The notes: generated by a model not told the origin, from the letters alone. Shown: positions 17,402 through 29,258, counted from the first letter of the stretch. The stretch: 32,744 nucleotides of DNA from Didymodactylos carnosus (GCA_905250885.1 CAJNOQ010001354.1:1-32744), one strand, 5' to 3'. Made by a program: numbers and translations.

Positions 17402-20400
17402 TCAGTTCTCATCATCGTTACGTTGTGTGCGTGATATTAATTGTTGCTTTTGATTTTCAAATTGGATCATAGTTGTTTTTTCCGAATGACTTCTGTTTGT
17501 AGCAGATTGCGGTCTTGTTGCACTATTATTTGATGGTGACCGATCACGTAATTCTAACCAATTACTTATGGGCAATACTTCGTTTATGTCGTTTCGTTCA
17601 TCCTCGGATAATGTTGTGGTTAAAATATTTGAAATACTAATTGATGAATTTTGTTCTATAAGAAACATATGATTACTTCTCATTTTTTTTAAATATACGA
17701 TGAATCGTTTACTTGGTAAATTTTCTCGTGAAGATACTTGTAATGTTATGTCTGTTTTTTTATCATCATGCTTCGTATCGAGGTGACGTTTTATATTAAA
17801 ACTACAATGAATGTCATTTTACTTATCATTTTCTAAATATTCTATAGTATCATTTTGATTTTACCTGATAAATTCATGTTGCCTATTATCGTAAATATCG
17901 ATTTTATCTAAATTCCATTGTTTAACATTTTTCTTATCATTATGCCAAATTTTTACGCTATTTATCTACAAGTGAATAAGAGGCATTGCTGTACAAGAAA
18001 ATCCAATATGGCATTAGTAAAACTCGAAATCAGCATTGGCAGACTTACTGATGTCCAATGCGCTCTTATTTTATCCTACTTTGCAGGCTAATCTAGGATT
18101 TGATCGTGGCCAAGTAGGGTAACGGCTTTCAAAATTTCTATGGGATAAGGTCAGTGTATACTTTATAGAAGGAATTTTATACAGATGTTGTGAAGTCTTG
18201 GCTTAGGAGTGAAATATGAAAAAAGAAAAGTTGTAAGAATTTCTTCCTAGAAGAAGGACTAAAAGAAATTATTATCTTGCACATCTCTACATGATTTCAT
18301 TAAAAAACTTTCATTAAAAGGAAGTTCATTAAAATTTTTAATGAAATTCTTGTGCATCAAAAACTCCAGGTCACAGTTACTTTGCAAGAAACATTTTAAT
18401 GATAGTTCCGGTATTTTCATTAAGAAAAAACGCCTTAATGAACGTTTTTTTAATGAATGTGATCCAATCCCACTACATAAGTTATTTTCGTATGTTAGTG
18501 GCATTGATAAAGAGTGATGAGCAATGTTATCATAGTAATAGTATTTGGTTGCCAGCATTATTATGTTCGATGACGATGAAAATTTTCAGTAAGATTACCG
18601 ATCCAATATCTTTTCTTTGTAGTGATTTAATTTGATCAACAAATTGTACATTCTTTTTTTTTCGAGGTGCTATTTGTATTTTAATTACGTCAGTTGTGCT
18701 CTTGTTACCAATCAATTGAATGTATGCATCAACCGGTTTTCCATTAAAATCGGTATCTTTCGATGCCAAATGAATTAAATAGTAAAAATCATCATCTAAA
18801 AAACACATCATGTTGATTCGAAGAATCATTCGATAATTTGAATTCTTACCGTGATAATCACTCTCATTGATAAATTCAACTTTTGAGTCTGATTTTAATG
18901 AATATTTTGTGGTAAATCTAACATATAATGATAAATATTATTTTTATTGACTATATACTGCGGACAAACACGCCACAAAAGCTAAAGTTACCTCTTTTTT
19001 ACTCCTGTTAATATATTCGAAACATTTACATAATCGATTGACCAAATATCCTTCTTGTTACCACCAGTATACCATAATCGAATGTTATCAACCTTTTTTA
19101 ATTGAAAAAAATTATCAAAAAGTTGAAAAGAAGACATTTTCTTGTTTTACCTGATCCAAATAAGGTTGTACTCGCACGTTGAAATAATTGACTTTTCTTT
19201 TTCCAAAAGCATCCCCATTAAGCGGTATTATTTTAATTTCATCGGTTGTACGATTTTTATTATCGAGCAGTTGTAAATACACGTGTTTTTTATCTTTGTC
19301 TTTCAATCCGTTAGTGCCAGTTTTCACCTCAATTATATAATTTGCTATAGAGAAAAAGACACAACAGGGTGAAATCAATGATGGAATAAACAGAACTATT
19401 ATGTGTAATGGAACTCACGACGTTTATTATTTGTCGTAGTGATTGCTAAACGTTTTGCTCGTTCAACAGTATCATTGATATTCGATTTTTCAGACTTACT
19501 GAAACTAAATGACTCTCTCTCTCTCAGTCGATCAATAGTATCTTTTGTATGCGAGCGAGCAGCAAACTGTGGTCGAGATTGTTCTTTAACCATATAATTA
19601 TCTGAATCTGCTGTATTGATTCGACTAGCGACTAATCTTCGATCTTGTTCTTCCGTGTTTTGTATACTCTGTTTTGTGCGATTATCGCTTGAAAAAATTC
19701 GACTACTGTGAACGGCTAATTGTTCATGACTATTCGTTTTACTGCTGATTATACTTGACTTGGTCGTCGATTGATCTCGATTGAATGTCTCTATATCATC
19801 AGCCATTTTAACTAATTCATCTCTTTGTTCTGTTAACGATGATTGTTTACTTTGTTGCTGTCGACGATTTCTTTTCCGTTTACGAAATTTTTTAGCACTG
19901 TCTGGTGATAGCATATTGCCACTCAAACCACTAGCTTCCGATGTATCAGTTTGTCTACTACTCATTGATTTGTCATCATTATCGGAATTCGCAGCACTTG
20001 TCTTTATAGTTACTGACTGTTGTTCTTGATCATTTCTAGGATGATTAGTAGTTACTATTTGACTTGTGGTATCAGCTGCGATTGGTGAAGTTAGAATGTC
20101 AGTTTGTTGTTGTTTGACAAATTTTAGATCATTATCACTGTATTCACTCGTTGTTGATCGAACTTTTTGATTTATACTTTTTCCATCGGTTACATTTGAC
20201 CTTTGATTACTAGTTTTGTTGGTTTTCGTATAATCAGAGGGCCTTTGCATTTGTTTTTCGATTGAGGTGACAATTTTCGATGAATGAGCTGCTGTAGAGT
20301 TCAGTTTTAAATTGGCTTGACTAGCCGAAGATTGAGTTGTTGTGTCTCCACTTATTTTTGAAGAAGTGATGGTGGATTCTGGTGTCGTAAAATTAGATAC

Positions 20401-23341
20401 TTTTGAAGTAATGCTAGAATAGCTTGATGTGTTAGATATAGTTGTACTTGGTTCATCTGTTAGTAAACCGAGCACGGGTGTGGAAAAAGTGCTAGTTACT
20501 GACATCTTCTCATTTTGTCGTTGTGATGTGGAAGACACTTTAGATGTGTTAGTATTTGGTTGTGTTGCTAAATCGACAAGTTGGGGAGAAACGGTGCTCG
20601 ATCCATAGCTCCTTCGTTTTGACGATACTACATTTTTTTGTTGTCGTGTGAGAGAACTGGAAACTCTAAACCTTGCTATATTTTGTTGTGTAATCTTATC
20701 TGTATTGGATGGAATGATTGATTCTTCTTTTGGATAGCTCAATTGTCCTGACGTATTGGATGGAAACCAAGAAGCTAAAAAGAAAGAAAAAGTTTTTGCA
20801 TCATTTGTAATAGTCTGAGATATATTCTTACGTGAACGGCTTGTTTTATTTCCTTGTCCAACATCACTATTATGTACTGGGAGGAGTGAGTGTGGAAACA
20901 TAATCAACTTATTATCACTTGTATTTTCTGATTTTTCAGCGACTTGTCGTTGTTTCGCTTCAGCCGCTATTTCTCTTCGTTCGAGTATAACAGCATCAGA
21001 ATTTGTAGTGTCCGTCAATAATCCTTTACTTGTTTGCAGTGGATGGAATGAAACTTGATTAATATTCGTTTCAATTACAGTCGGTATCAAATTTTCCGAC
21101 CGATCAACTTTTTGAACTGATTGACCTTGTTTCTTCATCTCGGTTAAAACTCGTTCATTCGTACTTTCAATTTGCTGCTGATTAGATTTTCGACTAGATT
21201 GTCCTTGAGTTGGACGAATAACAAGGTTTTGAGGACTGTCTTTAGATACTAACTTTTCCTTGATTTCAATATCTCGATTGTTTTTTTGTCTTGATTTGTC
21301 TCGAGTTTCATAAAAATTGATCGTTTCTGATTCATCTCTCGAAATTGAATACTGTTCACTGTTATCCTTTTGCAATCTTTTTTTATCCTTCCGCTTGTCG
21401 ACAGCAGAAAATCTATTTCTATGTTCAAAGTCATCATTTTCATTATCAGATGCCGATAAACTATCGAAAAATTTTTTATAATGAATTTTCTCATCATATT
21501 TGCTTGTTCTGAGAAATGCTTGTCTGGCAGCTCGTTGCGGAATAACTTGCTCTTTTACAGTGTCATCCACTGATGTCGAAGATAGTTGACGAACAACGGA
21601 CGATGGTAGTTTTGTATCAAAAGTTCTGTCTAATTTTGTTGTCAATCCAGAAGCCTGTGAAGATGCTGTATAATTGGATGATACGGTAGTTATTGCAGAT
21701 ATTGTATTGGTTGATTGCTGTTTTCCAATTCCTAGAAAATTCAAAAATAGTTGAGCAATACAGCAATTTGACTGTACACCAACTCTGTGCTTACTTGAAG
21801 GCATTTCTTCCAAATCAACAGTCAATTCTGTTCGTCTGGAATCACCTCCAAGGTTCTGTTGTATATTTCCTCGATAAGTTCTATCACTGGCTGGATGCGT
21901 TATTTCAATATGATCTACAAACCATTGATTGTGTAGCTTGCCATCGATGGACAACGTGACTTTTTTTAACTTAATTAAAAGAAATATTTATTTCAAAGTA
22001 TTTTGAAATCAAAAAGGTGAGACTAACAGCTCCAACATTTGGCATATGGACGCTAAACACACCATTTCTGCCTCTTTCGAATGCTATAGAAAAAATGAAG
22101 GATGTTTTGATTGGTTTGTGAAGATGTTTTCTGTTGTTCTATTGTTACTAACAATCATTTGTATTTGTTTGAAATTTATCTAGTGATACTTTTTTAGATT
22201 TCCCCTTGTCACCATGTAGTTCAATGTAAACTTTGGTGTCCGTTTTCGATAGAAATGAGTCATCAATTTTCACTGCAACTTGATAGATGGTTGTTTCAAT
22301 TACTAAAACGTAAAAATATCTGTCATGTGATGATCTGCTGCAGACGATTATCTCGTCACAGTCGTACCTGAGTGATTCGGAGTGTTCAACACTGTAGACG
22401 AAGTATCCAGTGGTCTTCCTGCTTTTTGTAATTTTACAATTGAATTATTGGATGTTTTATCTTGAATAAATGTTTGAATACTATTAATAAAAAATTTTAT
22501 TTCCACACCTACTTTGAAGTTTTTCATCCATATTTTGTACTACGTTTTTTCCCATGTTTGTTATTGAACTAGAGAGACCTGTTGTTTTTAATGTGACCGA
22601 AGTAATTTGTGATATTTCTTTTGGACTTGATATTGTTATTGATGTTTTAGTAGTACCATCCAACGTCTCATTTACATTAAATCTGTTTAATACAAACAAA
22701 AATTAGGTACAAATACGTACAAAGTATATCTACATGCCTGTAAGTTTTATTTGTTGTACGATGATTAATTTCTATCCATTCACATTCATATTTATCCGAT
22801 TTATTTTCTCCCACGATCGATAGTGTTAATTTTGCAATCTACGAATCAGACAATCATAGATAAGATGTATTCTTAACAATATAAGTACTCTCTTACTTTT
22901 CCCAGATCTTGCTTTACATCAATAGTAAACGTATCAGTATGGTCACGTTCGAACGGGTCTTGATTTGTCTCTGACTGGAGAAGTGGCATTTTACTAGATG
23001 TACCATTTGCACCCGTTAATTGAACGTCTACATATGCATCTAAATAAAAACGAGAAAAACAAAAAGAAAATGATATTGCTGCAATTGTGATTAAAATTGA
23101 TTGTAAATAGCGTACCGGTACCGGCGAACATTTTATTAGAGGTTTTGACAATAACTTTATAAACTCCGTCACTGTTAAATATTTTTGATGAACTTGACAA
23201 TAGAGGTGATGATGATAACGTTTGATTAGTAGTTGCTTGCATTTTGTGATTAGAACCATGTAACGGGTCTAGAAAAGTAGATGTTGATCGATTCAGTGCA
23301 GCTTTTGACAGCCGATATGGCGTCTGAAAAATAAAATTCAA
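17402..23341 (-). CDS. Large four-PLAT-domain protein with long disordered linker
   Basis: Sixteen exons in transcript order: 23341-23116, 23039-22897, 22838-22738, 22682-22513, 22460-22368, 22302-22153, 22083-22028, 21969-21795, 21731-20832, 20774-19419, 19344-19151, 19092-18992, 18917-18850, 18795-18599, 17965-17865, 17801-17402. They join in frame to 1476 residues. PLAT (LH2) beta-sandwich domains lie at about 61-150 (YKVIVKTSNKMF...DAYVDVQLTG), 251-345 (YQVAVKIDD...WFVDHIEI), 1126-1220 (YIIEVKTGTNG...WSIDYVNV) and 1249-1340 (YYLIHLASKDTD...WNLDKIDI). PLAT domains bind lipids or proteins at membranes, as in lipoxygenases, polycystins and LOXHD1. Residues 372-1123 are a Ser/Thr/Gln/Asn-rich, highly polar linker with a basic cluster (KKFRKRKRNRR) and no predicted fold. 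No signal peptide or membrane span is visible. The intron after exon 3 uses a GC donor; a GT alternative breaks the frame. The start Met is tentative because its following bases also resemble a 3' splice site, so more 5' exons are possible. Two of the listed introns (63 and 57 bp) are in frame and stop-free and might be retained. Confidence 0.8.
17966..18598 (-). repeat. Long intron of the PLAT gene carrying a TTCATTAA foldback
   Basis: This 633-bp intron splits PLAT domain 4, where related introns are about 55-75 bp. Within it, 18296-18321 (TTCATTAAAAAACTTTCATT...) is an imperfect inverted match to 18432-18457 (...CTTAATGAACG, TTTTAATGAA). The TTCATTAA / TTAATGAA word recurs about eight times between 18295 and 18460. 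It is probably a decayed foldback insertion. A 99-codon open frame on the minus strand here is not coding in the spliced model. Confidence 0.5.
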
Positions 23342-25442
23342 CTTCTAATTGCAATGTGTTAATGATTTGTTTTCTGATGGAAAAAGGAAAATATGTAAGG
23401 TATTCCGTGGAGTATCCACTACTTTACACAACTTTTTTTTGCAAACTCCACGATCCATCTTAAGAGAAAGCCTATGAGATTCTGATCAAGAAAATGTCAT
23501 TTAAACAATTTAAAAACATCGGTACGGCGTCGTGGGCAAGGTTAATATTATCGTTTTTTGATGAAAATCCCTAACAGTATCGATCGATTTTCTTACAACG
23601 AAGAAGGTTAACGTCGACAATTTAATCGTAAGTTCTATTTGACAGCAGCATGTGAAGAAAGATTCAAAATGCATATATGGGGAGAGCTGAGGTTCGATAA
23701 GAAACGGAAATGAGATAAAAAGCCTTTTTCTGAGGCATTCTTCTGCATGGGGACAAAAGCTAAAGTCAATTTAAAATAGTACATTCGAATGAGTATTTTT
23801 ACCGCCTGCTGAACAGTATAGTTTTTATTTGTTCAAAGTGTCTACAAAGATCAGGTAAGAATAAAGTTTGAAGACCATTTTAGCAAAGTACTCCTCTTTC
23901 ACCAGCTTCGTGTAACTGACCAGACTCTTCGATATGAAACGAAGCATTCTCATTTATTTTTTCAAGTAGTCTTAACTTAAAACTATTCTAGAAAACACAT
24001 ACCCTGTGGGTGTTTTCCAGGACCGTGCAAAGAAAATGACGTTTTTTTCTTTTTATTTTTAAGCAGAAAGAAAAGTATATTCATCATTTAAATAAAATTT
24101 TGCCGTTCAGATCAGAAAAAACGTCATTTTTATCGAAGGTTTTTTAAGAACTTTTCATTAAAACTATTTGACAATAAATGCTGGTTTCGTTTTTTGTAAA
24201 GCAAATTATTTCAAGATCAATTAGGCGTAGATAAAAAGATATTTAAATCATTTTATTCTTCATATTCTTAAATATAGACGTTTTCTAATGAAATCTTGCC
24301 TAAATTATGTTGATTCGGTAGATGCCAGTAAGGATTGAAATTATAGAATTACGTCTCATGCAACATTAATGGAGAGGATAGAAACGGTGAACGATTTTAT
24401 CTCCTTCCAAATAGTGATCTTTGTGACATTTGTGCAGAACATAATCAATATGTAAGGAAGAAATTTGCGAGAAGTGATGATTAAATAGGTTTTTCACAAA
24501 CGGTTTTCAATATCTATTTTCTTTCATACATACACAAATGATTTTGTAAAATAATATAAAAAAAACCAACATCATATGAAAATTGTACGTAACTTACACG
24601 TACAAAATCGACAAAATATTTATCAACATTGCCGGATACAGTATCAACATCTAATAATCATCAGAAAATTGAGCTCATTTCAATTGTACATATTACTCAC
24701 TATTGTCTCAATAAGGTATACATCGTTTTCATTCATCAATATTCTTAATATTGCTTCTAATTTGTTTTGTTTTATTCAGTTGTTTTTGTTATGTACTCTA
24801 AGACAACAGTTACGTTGTTAATGTCTATCACTACGACGCTAGTATTACCACTAGACCCGTCCATCTATACTCACTATCTACATCAGAACAAATACTTCAT
24901 TATTCGATGTATTATCATTCTTATTATTAAATATTTCTCAATTATTTAGAAGAAAATCTGAAGCCCGTATTATCTAAAAGTCTAGCTGTCACAAACGTTT
25001 GCGTGATGTTTTATTAAATTTTATCAGAGACAATTGCTTTAGCCTGAATATCATTAATTTTACATCATTGTGCTTCACTCCTTTCCCCTCCTGAATAGAA
25101 GATCATGATTGTCTTCTATCAATCAATCCAAGTCAATTTTGGACCTAGAATGGCGGAGAGAACCTTAGAATAAATTGTCAACAGTGATCTTCTATTCTAA
25201 GAGGGGGATAACCCTTTTGAGAGAAAATACATGAGACAATTCAATAAACATACACAAAAGAAATTCTGACTGTAATTCAAATATGTAAAAAGTTTTGTTT
25301 TACACTCTCAAAGTGATAAACACAAATTTGGTCCAATACTATTTACATATCAGGTAAGGGACTGGTGTCTTGTTATTATTACTAATATATTATAAATCGT
25401 ATGTTAGATGTGAATGTATACTACTTAAAATTGATTATTCTC
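23342..25442. other. Intergenic, 2.1 kb, possible exon remnant
   Basis: Between the PLAT gene start and the 3' end of the next minus-strand gene. No complete gene was found. A plus-strand block at about 24609-24946 has two open segments separated by a GT...AG interval (24716-24778), but no start, no stop-compatible join and no clear family. A hairpin around AAAATGACGTTTTTT (24034 onward) and AAAAAACGTCATTTTT (24116 onward), and a small inverted-repeat unit at 25084-25206, are also present. Confidence 0.45.
25084..25206. repeat. Small inverted-repeat element
   Basis: A 123-bp unit whose ends (CCCCTCCTGAATAGAAGATCA and TGATCTTCTATTCTAAGAGGGG) are near-perfect inverted repeats of about 22 bp. 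There is a further internal TAGAAGATC/TCTTCTA. No coding capacity. MITE-like, but no clear target-site duplication was seen. Confidence 0.5.
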
Positions 25443-26438
25443 TTAAATACCTTTAATTAGTATTCTGGATCCTTCTTCATCCAATTCTCGCTCATCGCTG
25501 AAAAAAAAGAAACGTTTGTAGCGCAATCAACCAATACCACTGAAAAATAATTATGTAAAACAGACTCACTTTTCTTTTTCTTCTGTCATAAAACTATTGG
25601 TACTGATGTTATCTGCTAATGTTTGAACATAATGTAATATTAAATTCATTCTATCCAAAATATCAGTTGTGACTGGTGCAAATATAATTGTTTCTTTCAC
25701 TTTTGGTTCATATTGTAGATTACACATTAATAATCCTACGTCACCTTCCAATTGATTAATGTACGTCAGTAGCTCATTTAAATGACGTTTATCTTTTGGA
25801 TGAATACTCGTGTCAGAAATGACATGATTTACTTCTTTCACGGCCTCTTTAAACTTATTGTATAATGTTGCTGTTTCTACCGAGCAAATAGTTCGATATT
25901 CTGGTCGATTAAATCTATCTGCTCTCAACTGATAAATATTTCGTTTAGCTCGTCGACATGCACGTTCAATTTTCTCTTGATTTAGTCTTAAATCATTGTT
26001 AATGTTAAATATGAGACAACAATCACGTTGATGTGCTTTTAAGTCATTTGTTTCTTTTAAATAGGGTATTAAACTATTCTCAACATCTGTTCGATCACCA
26101 TCACTTGCTATCTGAAACTTATTTGTTCTTGTTGTTCTTAAATTATTATTATCTATTGTTGTTAATAGATCATCCGATGTAACATAACCAAATTCATATA
26201 ATTTGGCCAAACCTTTTATTCTACGTTCTTCTTCTTCTTTTAGTTCACGTTCAAATTTACGTTTTTCACGAATTTTTAAATGTTTTTGAATTCGATCACG
26301 TTCTCGACGTTCTTCATTAGCTGAACGAAAATCCCGTTGAATTTTCATTGCCTTAGTAGCCAATATGGCAAAATCCGTAAGACTAAGACCAGACTCAATT
26401 AATGAACGTAATAAATTATCAGCTTTTATTGTACTCAT
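25443..26438 (-). CDS. Charged helical protein of unknown function
   Basis: Two exons (26438-25570 and 25497-25443) join in frame to 307 residues. Not recognised as any named family. Residues 1-45 are a mixed helical segment (LLRSLIESGLSLTDFAI). Residues of about 35-85 are very rich in Arg, Glu and Lys, with runs such as RRERDRIQKHLKIREKRKF, typical of a single long helix or coiled coil. The rest is mixed alpha-helical, with heptad-like stretches near 180-290 and an acidic C-terminus from the short second exon (DERELDEEGSR). There is no signal peptide or membrane span from the chosen start. The frame stays open 63 codons further upstream, to 26627, but that part is hydrophobic and T-rich, unlike the rest, and is more likely 5' UTR. 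The next minus-strand gene, the GPCR, lies upstream. Confidence 0.7.
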
Positions 26439-27421
26439 TCTTATGTATTGTTGAAACAGAAAAAATTTCAAATAAAAAGATTTCTTGATATGCTTTAGTT
26501 TATGCCATAGAGTATTTAGAAAACTGATATTAATTACTACTGATAGATGAGTGGAGATGATAAACAGAAAAAAGCGCGCGTTGTTAAAGATTACAAATAA
26601 GCAGATTAGGAGCATGATGTTGTTCAAACTGGTTTTCAGCTATTATCGCCCTTCTGAGTGTGGTAAAAAAAGTTGCCTTTTGGCAGTATAGTCTTTTATT
26701 CGTTATTATTTGTCGATTAACACTTAATGGACGGGAAACGTATTTTTACGTGTTTTTTTTACACAGACGTACAAAATATACCAGTCCATTAACTGTTAAG
26801 TAACTTAAATTGAATAGAGAACCTTTTCAGACAGTACGGCCTATTGAATTATGAGAACAATTGGTTGTAATATTTATATATAAAATTTCTATCGTTATAT
26901 GATCGTTCTCTAATAGAAAAGATGACAGAGGACAATTCAATTATATATTGAATATATAATTGTAATAAACATTTTCTTATTGTTATCAGACTGCATGCTA
27001 CTTGGAACGCTTTTTTGTCTTTTTAACGTGCAATCTTCTTTTCTTGTACTGCTACAAAAACAACAAAGATATTGTGCGTAAATTAGCATTGAAGCATTTT
27101 CTTTTCTTCAATATTCAATGAGGCATTCATTTTTCTCCTTCAAGGAAAAAAAATGAAAAAATATCATGTTCCCGGTTATATTTACCTAGAAGAAAGTAAT
27201 GATTTTCCATAGTATTCAATACTCCGGAAACTGTTTTCTTTAATCAGCAGTTATTAATGATAATCCTGTTCTACAAGTTACTAATTGTATGATGCTTATC
27301 ACAATAGAGAATAATTAAGGTGAAATTCTGTTATGTTTGATCTTTTTAGATTCGGTTAAAAAAATTTTGTTTCATTTCATAATTATTACTTTATTATATA
27401 TATTCTATTTATCATTCTACA
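26439..27421. other. Intergenic, about 1 kb
   Basis: Promoter side of the helical-protein gene and 3' flank of the GPCR gene (TTTATT at 27390-27395 is a candidate minus-strand poly(A) signal). It contains the 189-bp open 5' extension of the helical gene (26439-26627). There is also a short palindromic AT stretch (ATTATATATTGAATATATAAT near 26939). No other gene seen. Confidence 0.45.
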
Positions 27422-29258
27422 TCATAATTGTTCTACACGTGAAATCTGTTCATAATCACCTTTCACATGTTGTGATTGAACAATATTTGTGCAAACATCC
27501 ATATTATTATTATTATTATTATTATTATTCGGCTGATTACTAATTATAGATTTGAATTTATCAATAAATAATTGTCGAAATTTTTCTCGAAATGCTTTTG
27601 ATAATAATATGAAAAAAATAAAATTTGTTGCAAAGTGTATATTTCGTACTGTTCTTAAAAAATGATCAATATAATGCATTTTCCATGCATAACTGGTTGA
27701 ACTTAATCGTTCTGGATATGAACGTTTGACCCATACATTAGAAATCCACAGTAGACGATATGGCAATGTTAGAACAAGATAAGAGACGGCAACTGATACT
27801 AACATTATAGTTATTGTACGATCACGTGAACAGTGTCTACTTATAAACCGTCTTTCTTGTGGTTCATCAATTGTAACATTACTATAATCGATTTCGTGAT
27901 TAATCATTTTTTTGTCAGTTTTTGAGCGTTTTAGACTTACGCCGGTAAATAATACACGTTTTTGAAGATAGGGTAATGAAACATGCCGTTGTTGCCGTTT
28001 TAATGACATTGATAAGGGAATAACTGGTGCACATATGGGTTCTTGAATATCAATTGATAATTTTGACTTTTGTTCTTTATGAATAATAAGATTCTTTTTA
28101 TCAAGATGTTTGACAGGATTTGCTATGGAAGACGTTGATAGTGTATGCCGATGATGTAATCTTGTAATGATCATTATATTCATCCCGGCTACAACTGTTA
28201 AGGGAATAATATGTAAGATAATCGATAATAAAATACCAATAACATCGTAAATACGTTCATGTTGATGACTGTAATAACAACGTTTCCAAATAACCGAATG
28301 TGTATGTCCAATTATTTTGTTTACATTAAACATGTAAGCATCCGATGACATAACCGGTCGTAATTCATGAAAAAATATTGGAATACATGATAATAATATT
28401 GATATTACTGTTATTATGGCAATACTTCGAAACGATTTTAAATTTTGAGGATGAAGAATGGAGAACAACATATGTGAAGATGATTGTTTTCGATGACTAC
28501 TGTTACTATTATAAGTACACCGCTTATTATTATTATTTTTATTATTATTATTATTCATATAAAATGTCGATGGTCGACAAACACTTCGCCAACGATTAAA
28601 ACTGATTGCACACATATACCAAGCACTTAAAGCGGCAAATAATTGATCGGAACACATTAATGCTTTACATAAAAAATTAGATTTATCTCGAAAATAGCCT
28701 TTATCACCTTTACGATTTACACAATTATCGAGCCAAAATATAAATACCGGTATTAATAAATTTAGTGTATCTGATATATTGAGCATGACTGTATAAAACG
28801 TGACAGATAACGTGGCAATTTTACAACGTATAAGAATATATGTGGCTAAAAAATTGCCAATCACCCCCAGAAAAATCTAAAGTAAAATTCAGATATATTG
28901 TTAGAAATCTTGGATGTACAAAACGATTCTATAGTGTTGATAGACTTACCAAAATTGGATTAATAATTAGAACAAACCAAAGTGATATTCTGCTCCATAG
29001 AAGAGAAGAGGGTTTATCATTAAGTGCTGATGGTAAAAAAGCAACGAGGGCTGAAGTACCATCACGTGGTAATACTGATGAATATTGCTGTGTTTCATTG
29101 ACTGTTGTGATAATTTTTGAAAACATTTGTTGAAATAGAGCTGTTAATTCTTGTTGATCTATATTATCATAATGATCAAATAAAAACCGCTCTGATAAAT
29201 GCGATGAATAATTATTTGCGGTTCCGTTTAAATTGTGTGTACTATCTCGTTCCATCAT
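27422..29258 (-). CDS. Rhodopsin-type G-protein-coupled receptor, orphan (peptide-receptor-like)
   Basis: Two exons (29258-28950 and 28876-27422) join in frame to 587 residues. The intron falls inside TM1. The extracellular N-terminus (1-90) has N-glycosylation sequons NGT, NYS and NET. TM1 holds G-x-x-GN (N111). TM2 is LNISDTLNLL (D139). C173 precedes TM3 and pairs with a Cys in WKRCYYS of loop 2. TM3 ends in NRW (197-199) where most class A receptors have DRY. TM6 carries TLPYRLLW instead of CWxP, and TM7 ends NFIFF instead of NPxxY. Intracellular loop 3 is long and basic. Poly-Asn tracts occur in loop 2 (inner side, after TM3) and in the C-tail. The layout recalls invertebrate FMRFamide-type peptide receptors, but the ligand cannot be told. 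Acts at the plasma membrane. A second Met follows immediately, so the start is uncertain by one codon. Confidence 0.88.
27501..27530. repeat. ATT trinucleotide repeat in coding sequence
   Basis: About nine ATT units on the plus strand, read as AAT codons on the minus strand. They encode nine consecutive Asn in the C-terminal tail of the GPCR. Likely to vary in length between alleles. Confidence 0.8.
28524..28558. repeat. Second ATT trinucleotide repeat in coding sequence
   Basis: Interrupted ATT repeat (TTATTATTATTATTTTTATT...), read on the minus strand as Asn codons with one Lys interruption, in the intracellular loop after TM3 of the GPCR. Confidence 0.8.

Noticed and set aside
18259..18558. 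99-codon minus-strand open frame
   Set aside because: Lies in the long intron that splits PLAT domain 4 and overlaps the foldback repeat; the flanking exons join in frame without it.
19781..21959. Plus-strand open frames opposite the large PLAT-gene exons
   Set aside because: Shadows of a long coding strand; no domain on the plus strand.
22873..23259. 128-codon minus-strand open frame
   Set aside because: Reads an intron and the wrong frame of PLAT exons 1 and 2; the spliced model explains the region better.
28378..28599. Tyr-rich plus-strand frame opposite the GPCR
   Set aside because: Product of the ATT microsatellite read on the wrong strand.
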